From Fidelibacterota bacterium REDSEA-S14_B6 (GTDB taxonomy: Bacteria; Fidelibacterota; Marinisomatia; Marinisomatales; S15-B10): a stretch of DNA of 25,787 nucleotides. The notes beneath the pieces are model-generated. The model was not told the DNA's origin. It saw only the letters and a program-made list of their open reading frames with translations, and did not search any database. Both the position numbers and the translations under genes were made by a program. The stretch covers positions 1 through 25,787 of the forward strand of contig LUOC01000074.1 of the NCBI GenBank assembly GCA_001626655.1, in the 5' to 3' direction. Below, in pieces: positions 8,273-15,734 of this stretch (within the stretch, counting starts at the first letter, position 1; each line of letters opens with the position of its first letter).

Positions 8273-8363
8273 CTGCACTCCATGAACGGGAATCGAGAAT
8301 CTCGAACAGTTTGTGGGTTGCTCTCGGGAAGGCAAATTTCGATCGTTCATCGGGAGAAATCGG
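8265..8363 (-). pseudogene. Displaced 3' end of mutY, out of frame
   Basis: In a frame different from the mutY core this stretch reads ISPDERSK, then FAFPRATHKLFEIL, then a stop at 8265-8267. This is the expected C-terminal end of a MutY Nudix-like domain (W-x-x-x-E-L...FAFPxAxxK). It begins right where the core frame reads VDHA. Roughly 30-40 codons that should lie between are missing and the frame has changed. Recognition rests on remembered family pattern, not on an alignment. Confidence 0.65.
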
Positions 8364-9252
8364 CGTGATCGACGGCCCCCGCTTTTTTCCCTGCCTTAAC
8401 CGCAAGGCCCGTCTCTTCCTCAATTTCCCGAATCAGGGCATCACTGAGGGACTCTCCCTTCTCCACCTTTCCACCGGGGAATTCCCACAGCCCACCGAGC
8501 AATCCATCGGGCGGCCGCTTCTGTATCAAGAACTTCGCCCCCCTCCAGATGATGCCTGCGACAATCGTCCTGTGAGGACGTGATTTTCTCTTTGGTTTAA
8601 CGGGGAAGTCGCCGACAGTTCCATCCCGCTGTGACTGGCAGAAGTGAGTAACGGGGCAGACGGAACAGCGCGGATTTGAACTTCTACAAACTTCGCCGCC
8701 CAGTTCCATCATCGCCTCATTGAAATCACCGGGGCGGTCGCTCTCTAACCATTCGGCAAGCTGCTTCGTGAACACCGCCGTCCCTTTCCCCACTGGCTCA
8801 CGGTACGACAACAGTCTTGCCATCACACGGCGGACATTTCCATCCAAGACGGGATAAGGCTGTTTGAAAGCGATAGACAAGACAGCGGCAGCGGTATAGT
8901 CACCCACTCCGGGAAGCGATCGGAAAGCGCCCCATTCCATCGGGATTGCTCCGCCGTGGTCGCTCCAGACCAGACGACATGCTTCGTGGAAATTGCGGCA
9001 CCTGGCATAGTATCCCAACCCTTCCCACGATTTGAGAAGTTCATCACTCTCCGTCCGTGCTACCGATTCCAAAGTTGGGAATCGCTCCAGCCATCGATCA
9101 TAGTAAGGGATGACAGTATCGACCTGAGTCTGCTGCAGCATCACCTCCGATAACCATATTCTGTATGGATCGTCCTCTCCCCGCCACGGCAGACTTCTCC
9201 CATTGCGGTCGTACCATCGGAGTAGTTCAGTTGAGAATAATGGAGATTTCAC
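8347..9252 (-). CDS. mutY: A/G-specific adenine glycosylase MutY, C-terminal domain cut short
   Basis: 301 residues. The glycosylase core is intact: SEVMLQQTQV with catalytic Glu36, hairpin LPGVG at 113-117, catalytic Asp137 in VLDGNV, and the 4Fe-4S loop Cys189-x6-Cys196-x2-Cys199-x5-Cys205. It removes adenine opposite 8-oxoguanine. The C-terminal Nudix-like OxoG-recognition domain starts (Nudix box from GGKVEKGES to REIEEETG) but stops nine residues after the KKAGAVDHA segment. The family normally continues YSHFxxTLH and some 40 more residues, ending in a FAFPRA-type motif; that ending is present here in another frame (8265-8363). The gene starts with GTG, directly against a palindromic operator-like site, and has no clear Shine-Dalgarno. 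Typical length is about 340-360. Confidence 0.85.
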   Translation of the reverse strand: MKSPLFSTELLRWYDRNGRSLPWRGEDDPYRIWLSEVMLQQTQVDTVIPYYDRWLERFPTLESVARTESDELLKSWEGLGYYARCRNFHEACRLVWSDHGGAIPMEWGAFRSLPGVGDYTAAAVLSIAFKQPYPVLDGNVRRVMARLLSYREPVGKGTAVFTKQLAEWLESDRPGDFNEAMMELGGEVCRSSNPRCSVCPVTHFCQSQRDGTVGDFPVKPKRKSRPHRTIVAGIIWRGAKFLIQKRPPDGLLGGLWEFPGGKVEKGESLSDALIREIEEETGLAVKAGKKAGAVDHADFSR

Positions 9253-9265
9253 TTGTATATTACAA
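9253..9265. promoter_or_regulatory. Palindromic operator-like site before mutY
   Basis: TTGTATATTACAA: perfect 5-bp arms TTGTA/TACAA around a 3-bp centre. It fills most of the 16-bp gap between the marR stop and the mutY GTG, ending directly at the start codon. Its twin lies at 9697-9709 (11 of 13 positions identical). On the minus strand the site also contains TATACA/TAATAT, possible -10 elements, with TTGAGA (9278-9283) 15-18 bp upstream. Confidence 0.6.
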
Positions 9266-9268
9266 TTG

Positions 9269-9694
9269 TTAACTGGTTCTCAACAGCTCCCTCGATAGAC
9301 TCCAGAGAAGCGACTCTAAAACCTCCTTCATCCCTTCCCGTTTCTCGGCGGGGAGGGCATCAAGGATTCGTTGACCCAACAGATCAAGCCGCTCCGAAAA
9401 TGTCGACAAAAGCCCTCGGCCGCCATCAGTGAGGAAAACATTGACAATCCGCCTATCTTCATCATCACGGCGGCGGAAGGCGAGTTCTTTTCTCTCAAGG
9501 TTTCCGATGAGCCGCGTCAGCGTACTGTTATCGATTCCCAGTTTCGTAGCGAGACTGCTCATGTGAATCCCGTCGTCCGGCACTGAGGAGAGAATAAAAC
9601 ATTGAGCAAGGGTCTCGCCCTGTCCGCACACATCCCGCCGATGGAGCGCATTGAGCGAAAGAGCCAGTTCATTCAGCAATTCACCAAAGTCCAT
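9269..9694 (-). CDS. MarR-family transcriptional regulator
   Basis: 141 residues with the MarR winged-helix layout: N-terminal dimerisation helix, then MSSLATKLGIDNSTLTRLIGNLERKELAFRRRDDEDRRIVNVFLTDGGR (recognition helix NSTLTRLIGNLE, wing DDEDRRIVNVFLT) and C-terminal dimerisation helices. Cys23 (DVCGQG) and Cys32 (AQCFIL) are the only cysteines, and Cys23 sits in the N-terminal region where OhrR-type MarR proteins keep their redox Cys; whether it senses oxidants is open. Matching 13-bp palindromes lie 2 bp before its ATG and just after its stop, so it probably represses itself and mutY onward. It overlaps the methyltransferase gene by 22 bp. Confidence 0.85.
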   Translation of the reverse strand: MDFGELLNELALSLNALHRRDVCGQGETLAQCFILSSVPDDGIHMSSLATKLGIDNSTLTRLIGNLERKELAFRRRDDEDRRIVNVFLTDGGRGLLSTFSERLDLLGQRILDALPAEKREGMKEVLESLLWSLSRELLRTS

Positions 9695-10575
9695 AATTGT
9701 AACTTACAAATAATACAGGCTAGATGCGGTCCCGAGCCGCAGCAGGAACCGACGATTCTTGTTCCGAGAGATAGCCCCTCTCTCATGGCTTGCGAGAATT
9801 CCTTCAGTGAATAGAACTGTTCAATAGTGCCGTCAGGTGAAGGCATGGACTTCCCCAAGTTGGGATAAAGACCGAGCGGCACCTCCGCAACGGCCCGGAC
9901 AGATTCTACCGCCTTCACGGCTTCGGGCACTGAGGAGCAGTTGATAAGAAGGGCTGAGATTCCTTCGTCCACAGCGGCAGTAGCCGCTTCTGCCAGTGGC
10001 GTGCCATCCAGGAGATGCTCTCCATCCTTAACAATGAAACTCAACCATCTTGGGAGCGAGTGCCCTGCCGTGGCACGGAGCGCGCACAGCGCCTCATCTA
10101 TCCTCCCCATTGTTTCGATGAGTAGGCAGTCAACGCCATCCTCAACGAACCACTCTCCAAGCTGGCGGAACTCCTTCGCCGCCACTTCTACACCGGGAAA
10201 CAGATCTGGGAGGTAACAGTCCTCCAGCGGGGCGATGGAGCCGGCAACGTAACGGTCCTCTCCCGCCGCATCTCGAGCTATCTCCACAGCCGTTCGTGAT
10301 GCCCGTCTTGCCCGGCGCTCTGCTTCAGCACGGTTCTTACATACCTTCTGAAAAGTCCTAGAAGTTGTCCTGAACGTATTGGTGGTGAGGATGTCGGCGC
10401 CTGCACTAGCATAGTCGGAGTGAACCTCCCGAACTGTTTCCGGTGAGCTTTCAAGCGCAGCCGCAGACCAGAGAGGCAAAGAGACATCCACCCCCTTCGC
10501 CAACAGCTGTGTCCCCATGGCGCCATCCAGGATGAGGGGCGGGCCGGAAGCGAGACGGGCTGAAACGTTCTTCAT
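9673..10575 (-). CDS. Homocysteine S-methyltransferase family protein
   Basis: 300 residues of the S-methyl_trans (TIM barrel) family: LILDGAMGTQL at the N-terminus, DILTTNTFRTT, GSIAPLEDCY and the three zinc ligands Cys213 (LINCSS) and Cys278-Cys279 (GSCCG). It transfers a methyl group to homocysteine to give methionine; the donor (betaine, S-methylmethionine or another) cannot be told. No cobalamin or pterin domain is attached. After GSCCGSGPHL the last 15 residues do not look like the family's usual ending and are read through the marR operator, so the natural terminus may have been altered. Its ATG overlaps the csaA stop by 4 bp. Confidence 0.85.
   Translation of the reverse strand: MKNVSARLASGPPLILDGAMGTQLLAKGVDVSLPLWSAAALESSPETVREVHSDYASAGADILTTNTFRTTSRTFQKVCKNRAEAERRARRASRTAVEIARDAAGEDRYVAGSIAPLEDCYLPDLFPGVEVAAKEFRQLGEWFVEDGVDCLLIETMGRIDEALCALRATAGHSLPRWLSFIVKDGEHLLDGTPLAEAATAAVDEGISALLINCSSVPEAVKAVESVRAVAEVPLGLYPNLGKSMPSPDGTIEQFYSLKEFSQAMREGLSLGTRIVGSCCGSGPHLACIICKLQLWTLVNC
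9697..9709. promoter_or_regulatory. Palindromic operator-like site before marR
   Basis: TTGTAACTTACAA, arms TTGTA/TACAA (TTGTAA/TTACAA with a single central base), ending 2 bp upstream of the marR ATG. It lies inside the last codons of the homocysteine methyltransferase frame. Similar TTGTA-type inverted repeats are bound by MarR/OhrR proteins, so autoregulation is the likely role. Confidence 0.65.
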
Positions 10576-10916
10576 AAGATTCGTGTCCCGGCGCTAATCT
10601 CTTTTTCCGTCTTTAGGAGATTGACCGGCTCGTTCTTAGGGCAGGCGCCTAGAATCAGCACCTCTGACTTGAATCCCGCAATTTTCAGCGGCGGCAGATT
10701 GACCACACAGAGGACCTTCCGATTGATCAATTCTTCCTTGGAGTAGCCGTCAGTAATCTGAGCACTGGACCGTTTGACGCCGAGGGGGCCGCAATCAACT
10801 TCAATCTTGTACGCCGGTCTCCTCGCCTCAGGGAAATCATTCACTTGGAGAATACGCCCCACTCGGATGTCCAGTTTCTTGAAATCCGCCAGAGTGATCT
10901 CCCGCTCTTTTCCCAT
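10572..10916 (-). CDS. csaA: tRNA-binding domain protein CsaA
   Basis: 114 residues, a single OB-fold tRNA-binding domain as in CsaA and the C-terminus of methionyl-tRNA synthetase: FKKLDIRVGRILQVNDFPEARRPAYKIEVDCG, then GVKRSSAQITDGYS, then VVNLPPLKIAGFKSEVLILG. The length is that of CsaA. CsaA is described as an export-related chaperone and tRNA binder. ATG at 10914-10916 is chosen because GAGG lies 6 nt upstream; a GTG one codon earlier is possible. It lies between PAP2 and the methionine-forming enzyme, overlapping the latter by 4 bp. Confidence 0.88.
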   Translation of the reverse strand: MGKEREITLADFKKLDIRVGRILQVNDFPEARRPAYKIEVDCGPLGVKRSSAQITDGYSKEELINRKVLCVVNLPPLKIAGFKSEVLILGACPKNEPVNLLKTEKEISAGTRIL

Positions 10917-10924
10917 CACTCGCC

Positions 10925-11638
10925 TCAGTTAATTGGGATCACAAGGGTAACCATGACGGACTGCCCGTTCCACTCCGGAATCAACGAAGCTTGACTGCCG
11001 CCTTCGGCTTGACGATAGACTTGCGAAAAACCCTTCCCGATAACGGTGCCAAGAGCCGCCCCCGCAATTACGTCTGTCAGCCAATGTTTGTCATCGTGAA
11101 TGCGGTGAGCGCCCACCATTGCCGCCACCACATAGGCCGCCGCGCCAGCACGATCACCATACAGCTCTTCCACAACGGCCGCCACTGTGAAGCTCCCCGA
11201 TGTGTGTCCGGAGGGGAACGACCGTCTGTCGTTTCCGTTGGGGCGCTCTCGACCGGTAATCCGTTTGATGAGCCACGTGGCTGTTCCCGTAACACCGATG
11301 GCGGAGAATGAGAATTTCAGCCGCTCCAGCTTCTCATCCTTTGAGCCCGGCGCCAGCCATGAGATTCCCATGAGGGCCGGATATGCCCATCGGCCGCCAT
11401 AGAGATCGAGCTGGTGTGAAAGGGCGTCAGACATGAGGCCCCGCTCCTGACTGTACCTCCGGACGTCATTATCGTAACCTCCCAGCGCCAGAACAGAGAG
11501 CGCTGCACCTGTCATCAACGTCACGTTGGATCGTGAAGTGAACGCAGCTTTTGTCCCCTCAAGAAGATACTCACTGTAGTTCGGTCGCCCCGCTGACAGT
11601 GTTGTGAGAGCAACAAAACAGACCGCCCGAATTTTCAC
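10925..11638 (-). CDS. PAP2-family membrane phosphatase
   Basis: 237 residues with the three phosphatidic-acid-phosphatase motifs: KRITGRERP (K125-x6-RP), FPSGH (142-145) and RIHDDKHWLTD (R179-x5-H185-x3-D189). The third motif begins AHR rather than the more usual SR. An N-terminal hydrophobic stretch looks like a signal peptide or anchor; active-site motifs lie on the outer side of the membrane in this family. Likely substrates are lipid phosphates such as undecaprenyl pyrophosphate or phosphatidate. The ATG overlaps the mrfA stop by 4 bp, and 8 bp separate its stop from the csaA ATG. Confidence 0.85.
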   Translation of the reverse strand: MKIRAVCFVALTTLSAGRPNYSEYLLEGTKAAFTSRSNVTLMTGAALSVLALGGYDNDVRRYSQERGLMSDALSHQLDLYGGRWAYPALMGISWLAPGSKDEKLERLKFSFSAIGVTGTATWLIKRITGRERPNGNDRRSFPSGHTSGSFTVAAVVEELYGDRAGAAAYVVAAMVGAHRIHDDKHWLTDVIAGAALGTVIGKGFSQVYRQAEGGSQASLIPEWNGQSVMVTLVIPIN

Positions 11639-13971
11639 GAAATGCTCTCTTCAGAAAGACCCTTCAAGATAGCTACCGCCACCTCTTTGCTTCTCTCCCC
11701 CACTTCCCGAGCAGGCCCGACACAGGAGGGGCATCCGCCTCTGCATTTGCAGCCTGCAATGAGCGAAAGCGTCTGCGCCATCAGCTTTTCGTGGAGATCG
11801 TACAGCTGCTGACTGAATCCGACGCCACCCTGAAAATTGTCAAACAGGAAAACGGTCGGCTGAAATGCCGCCAGCGAAGGCTTTGCCCCGGACGGCTTCC
11901 CTTCTTGGGACTGATAGATTCCGCGGTCGCCAAAGGAATTCCGGACATACCATTCAGCCGACTTGTCGCCGACGCTTCGATGTATATCGTGAGTCGTACT
12001 CATCAGGTTGAATGCGGCGATGGCGTGCATGGCGTTGGCCAGTCCCAGCACTCCGTCGATCTGATCCGATCTGGAAAAACCGAATGAACCAAGAAAGCTC
12101 TCCGGCAGTGTGAACCAGTAGGATGATGTGTCCATCTCCAGGTCTGGAAGATTAATATCTCCGTAACCAACATTCTCCATGGTATAGAACTTGATCTTCT
12201 TGAAGCCGACTGCCCGCGTCATCACCTGAACTTCCCCCAGCGACACATCCACCGGCCCGCACCGCCTGCTCTCAAGTTCATCGAGGACCTTGACATTGGT
12301 ATAATCGTCCCAGTCGAGGTCGTCGACGATGTACTGCTCGCCGTCTGTCATGTAGACAGCGTCGGGGTAGATTGTTGTAATGGCGCTGCCGTAATCGACT
12401 TCAGCGATAATCCGCGATTCTTCCTCGCGTCGGACGACCACAAAATTCCCTTTCTCGATCCGCCTGAGCGAAACATTGACGGCAGGATAGACGTCTTCCG
12501 TCCAGTGCCACTGATCACCGGAGAAATGGACAACACCGCCCTCTTGAAGAAACTCGAGAATCTCCTTTAAATCTTTCGGACGCACGTGCCCGAACTGCTC
12601 ATCTTTCCGGAACGGGAGTTCGAAGGCGCCGCACTTGATATGGTCAACGAGCACAGAGAGGTTGTCGGGATTGATTCTCGCATGCTCCACAGATGAGCCG
12701 AAAAAATATTCCGGCGCCGTCATCAGAAACTGATCAAGTGGTGTTGAACGGCCGATGAGGAGCGTAACTGTCGATCGGCCCCTTCTGCCTGCCCTCCCCG
12801 ATTGCTGCCATGTCGAAGCGACTGTGCCGGGATAGCCCGCCAGTACCGCCGCGTCGAGGCTGCCGATATCGATGCCCAGTTCAAGAGCGTTTGTCGCCAC
12901 CACTCCACGGAGAGCGCCGTCTCGAAGACCTTTCTCAATCTCCCGCCGGCGATTGGGAAGGTAGCCCCCCCGATAGCCCGCAACCACTTCTCCGGAGGTG
13001 AGGCGTTCCCGGCCCGACTCAAACTCGTCCTTCAAGTATTTCGTCAGGACTTCCACGTTGAGCCTGCTCAAAGCGAAGACGATGGTTGAGACGTCATTCT
13101 GTACAAGAACTGAGGCGAGGCGTCGCGCCTCTTTGATGTAACTTGCCCGTATTCCCAGCGGTTCGTTCACGATCGGCGGATTGTAAAAGACAAAATGCTT
13201 CTCGCTTGCCGGTGAGCCGGATTTGTCAATGAGCTCCATCGGCAGCTCGGTAACCGCTTCGGCGTGCTCCTTCGGATTGGCGATGGTGGCGGAACAGCAG
13301 ATGAACTGAGGCGATGAACCGTGGAACTCGCACACCCGCTTCAGCCGGCGGATGAGGTTCGCCATGTGGCTTCCGAATACTCCCCGATAAATGTGGAGTT
13401 CATCGATCACCACATACCTCAGGTTCTGAAATAGTGATATCCATTTTGTGTGGTGAGGAAGAATTCCCTGATGAAGCATATCAGGATTTGTCACAACGAC
13501 GTCGCCCTGTTTCCGAATCGCCTGCCGGGCGCTCTGGGGCGTGTCTCCGTCAAACGTGTATACTTTGATCGGCTTGCCCGTCCCGTCCACCACCGAGTTC
13601 AGCTCTGCCACCTGATCCTGGGACAGCGCCTTTGTCGGAAAAAGATAGAGCGCTTTTGAACCGGGACTGTTCAGTGCCGAAGTCAAAACCGGCATGTTGT
13701 AGCAGAGTGTTTTCCCTGAAGCGGTCGGCGTGACGACGACGGCGTGCTTCCCGGATTGGACGATCTCCCAGCAGTCAGCCTGATGAGAATAGAGCTGTTC
13801 TATCCCCCTCGACCGTAATGTTGAGACTATCTCTTCAGGCAAGTCTTCGGGGAATGGCGATGTGACCGCCTCTCGCGGCGGAATCCTTTGAACATACGCC
13901 AGATTGGGTCCAATCTCCGGGTGGGACTTTAGCAGGTCAATCAGTTGGGATGTGTCCGAGGTGGCTCCCAT
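11635..13971 (-). CDS. mrfA: DEAD/DEAH helicase with C-terminal zinc motif, MrfA (YprA)-like
   Basis: About 780 residues. Helicase motifs (counted from the TTG at 13980): SHQ in the Q-motif region, Walker A TPTASGKT 84-91, TNPDMLH, DELH 193-196, SAT 230-232, NALELGIDIG and QQSGRAGRRGR (motif VI). The C-terminal part is the DUF1998-type region ending in the four-cysteine motif C744-x-C746-x3-C750-x2-C753, as in MrfA and Hrq1 relatives. MrfA is a 3'-5' helicase that acts with exonuclease MrfB to remove mitomycin adducts. An MrfB-like gene lies six genes downstream. Start is ambiguous: ATG at 13969-13971 (used) or TTG at 13980; neither has a clear Shine-Dalgarno. Confidence 0.88.
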   Translation of the reverse strand: MGATSDTSQLIDLLKSHPEIGPNLAYVQRIPPREAVTSPFPEDLPEEIVSTLRSRGIEQLYSHQADCWEIVQSGKHAVVVTPTASGKTLCYNMPVLTSALNSPGSKALYLFPTKALSQDQVAELNSVVDGTGKPIKVYTFDGDTPQSARQAIRKQGDVVVTNPDMLHQGILPHHTKWISLFQNLRYVVIDELHIYRGVFGSHMANLIRRLKRVCEFHGSSPQFICCSATIANPKEHAEAVTELPMELIDKSGSPASEKHFVFYNPPIVNEPLGIRASYIKEARRLASVLVQNDVSTIVFALSRLNVEVLTKYLKDEFESGRERLTSGEVVAGYRGGYLPNRRREIEKGLRDGALRGVVATNALELGIDIGSLDAAVLAGYPGTVASTWQQSGRAGRRGRSTVTLLIGRSTPLDQFLMTAPEYFFGSSVEHARINPDNLSVLVDHIKCGAFELPFRKDEQFGHVRPKDLKEILEFLQEGGVVHFSGDQWHWTEDVYPAVNVSLRRIEKGNFVVVRREEESRIIAEVDYGSAITTIYPDAVYMTDGEQYIVDDLDWDDYTNVKVLDELESRRCGPVDVSLGEVQVMTRAVGFKKIKFYTMENVGYGDINLPDLEMDTSSYWFTLPESFLGSFGFSRSDQIDGVLGLANAMHAIAAFNLMSTTHDIHRSVGDKSAEWYVRNSFGDRGIYQSQEGKPSGAKPSLAAFQPTVFLFDNFQGGVGFSQQLYDLHEKLMAQTLSLIAGCKCRGGCPSCVGPAREVGERSKEVAVAILKGLSEESIS

Positions 13972-14005
13972 CAGGAGCAAATTTACAAGTAACGGGAAAG
14001 AGGTG

Positions 14006-14608
14006 TCAGATGATTATCTCAATCTTTTTCATCTCATCCAACAGCCGATCGTGGGAGGAATAGTGAATTGCTCTGATTCCCAGAGAAGCCGCGGCGGTGA
14101 CGTTCTCGATTCGATCATCGATAAAAAGACTCTCGTGAGCCGACGCCCCGGCGCGACGGAGCATCGCCCGGAAGAATCGTTCATCCGGCTTTCGGCTCCC
14201 CACATCGGAAGAGTAGACAGCGCCGGTAAACCCCTCCAGCCGTCGCGCCACGCCCCCCTCGTATATGTGGTGCCGATTGGTGTTTGACGCGAGCCAGACA
14301 GGAATTGAGTCTGTCAGGCTGAGAGCATAGCTCAGGGTGTCGGTCTCTTCTCCGAGCATCCCTCGCCAGCAACTGAAGAACTGTTCTTGATTCAATGTGT
14401 GAACGGGGGACAGCTCTTCCATAACGCCGGAATAGAACTGCGAATCGGTCAGGTCGCCCCGTTCGTAAGCGTCATGAATCTCTCCACTCAGGACGTTGTC
14501 CACCAACTCTTCGCTGACTCCCGCAAGACGGGACAGCTCAGAGACGACTCTCTCCGGATGAATGGTGAGGAGGACGTCCCCAATGTCAAAAAAGGCGGTT
14601 ATTATCAT
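14006..14608 (-). CDS. HAD-superfamily hydrolase, YihX-like
   Basis: 200 residues. Motif I is FFDIGDVLL, where the second Asp follows as DxGD as in the YihX/epoxide-hydrolase-like subgroup; motif II is WLASNTN, motif III SRKPD, and motif IV LFIDDRIENVTAAASLG. A helical cap with HDAYERGDLTDSQFYSGV follows motif I, as in YihX-type sugar-phosphate phosphatases. The substrate is unknown. The downstream helicase gene begins 25-34 bp later; 46 bp separate it from the aminopeptidase gene upstream, with no hairpin in the gap. Confidence 0.8.
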   Translation of the reverse strand: MIITAFFDIGDVLLTIHPERVVSELSRLAGVSEELVDNVLSGEIHDAYERGDLTDSQFYSGVMEELSPVHTLNQEQFFSCWRGMLGEETDTLSYALSLTDSIPVWLASNTNRHHIYEGGVARRLEGFTGAVYSSDVGSRKPDERFFRAMLRRAGASAHESLFIDDRIENVTAAASLGIRAIHYSSHDRLLDEMKKIEIII

Positions 14609-14654
14609 TCAGGGATAAGTTGGGTAAGAAGACTACAAAACGGCAGTGTTACTC

Positions 14655-15734
14655 TTAATCGAGTACCATCAGTTCCTTCGGCGTCTTGTTGAGGATTTCA
14701 CAGCCGTCTTGCCTGATGAGCACATCATCCTCAATTCTTACACCGCCGAAGTCGGGGAGGTAGACGCCCGGCTCAATCGTCATCAGGTAGTTTTCGTAAA
14801 CTGAGTCATCGTCCAGCTGTGAGAACCGTGGGTTGGTGTGAATCTCCAGTCCAAGCCCGTGGCCCGTGCCGTGATTAAAATAGTCGCCATAGCCTTTCTC
14901 ATCGATATAGTTCCGGCACGCCGAATCGACTTTCTTGCAGGCGATTCCATCTGTGGCTGTCTCGCACCCACGGCGCTGCGCTTCAAGGACAGTCTCATAA
15001 ACTTCGCGGTGTTTTTCTGACGCTTCTCCAACCACTACAGTTCTGGTCATATCTGAATGATAACCGCCGCACTTGGCGCCAAAATCGAGGACCACAAAAT
15101 CTCCCGATTGAACTTCCTTGTCCGTCGGACGAGCGTGAGGCAAAGCCGAGTTGGCCCCGGAAGCGACGATCGGTTCAAATGCTTCCGCTTCCGCGCCGAG
15201 AATCTTACAGCCGTAAGGGATTTTCGCTGCAATCTGTTTCTCTGTCGCTCCGGGACGGATCTCAGGGACAATCTGTTGAAAAACAGCATCGGCGATCTCT
15301 ACGGCAGTCCGCGTGGCGCGTATCTCAGATTCGTCTTTCACCATGGCAATTCTTTCAACAATCTGTGAAGTCGTCACCCATTCGCAGTCCTGAATCGACT
15401 CCAAGATCTTATCGCCCTCATTCACACTCACGTCGTTGCCTTCAAGCCCGATCCGCTGCCCCTTGCCGATTAAGCCGGTAGAGGCGAGAGTATTGATATG
15501 TGCATCATTGTTGATGAAGATCTCCATCTCTTGGACCTGCTGTCGGGACTGGGTGTCGTAACGGCCGTCAGAAATAAAGACCGCCTCCTTGTCCGAGATG
15601 AAGCAGCTCCCGGCCGAACCGGTAAAGCCGGACAGATACCGGACATTGGTCAGGTTTGTGACATATATCCCCGTCAGCCCCTCTTCTGACAGGCGTTGAC
15701 GGAGTTTCTCTACACGGGCGGCGTTAAAGGACAA
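14655..15734 (-). CDS. M24 metallopeptidase (Xaa-Pro aminopeptidase / prolidase family)
   Basis: 359 residues. An N-terminal creatinase-like domain (YLSGFTGSAGSCFISD, FISDGRYDTQ) is followed by the pita-bread catalytic domain with all five metal ligands: Asp217 and Asp228 (LDFGAKCGGYHSDMTRT), His292 (NHGTGHGLGLEIH), Glu321 (TIEPGVYLP) and Glu335 (GVRIEDDVLI). It releases N-terminal residues ahead of proline or cleaves X-Pro dipeptides. The start is TTG at 15732-15734, directly after the upstream stop (TGATTG), with GAGGG about 7 nt upstream. The size is that of short PepQ/YqhT proteins. Confidence 0.88.
   Translation of the reverse strand: MSFNAARVEKLRQRLSEEGLTGIYVTNLTNVRYLSGFTGSAGSCFISDKEAVFISDGRYDTQSRQQVQEMEIFINNDAHINTLASTGLIGKGQRIGLEGNDVSVNEGDKILESIQDCEWVTTSQIVERIAMVKDESEIRATRTAVEIADAVFQQIVPEIRPGATEKQIAAKIPYGCKILGAEAEAFEPIVASGANSALPHARPTDKEVQSGDFVVLDFGAKCGGYHSDMTRTVVVGEASEKHREVYETVLEAQRRGCETATDGIACKKVDSACRNYIDEKGYGDYFNHGTGHGLGLEIHTNPRFSQLDDDSVYENYLMTIEPGVYLPDFGGVRIEDDVLIRQDGCEILNKTPKELMVLD

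Noticed and set aside
13983..13992. Third MarR-type operator before mrfA (TTACAAGTAA)
   Set aside because: It is an inverted repeat, but arm order and spacing differ from TTGTAnnnTACAA; only one half-site matches.
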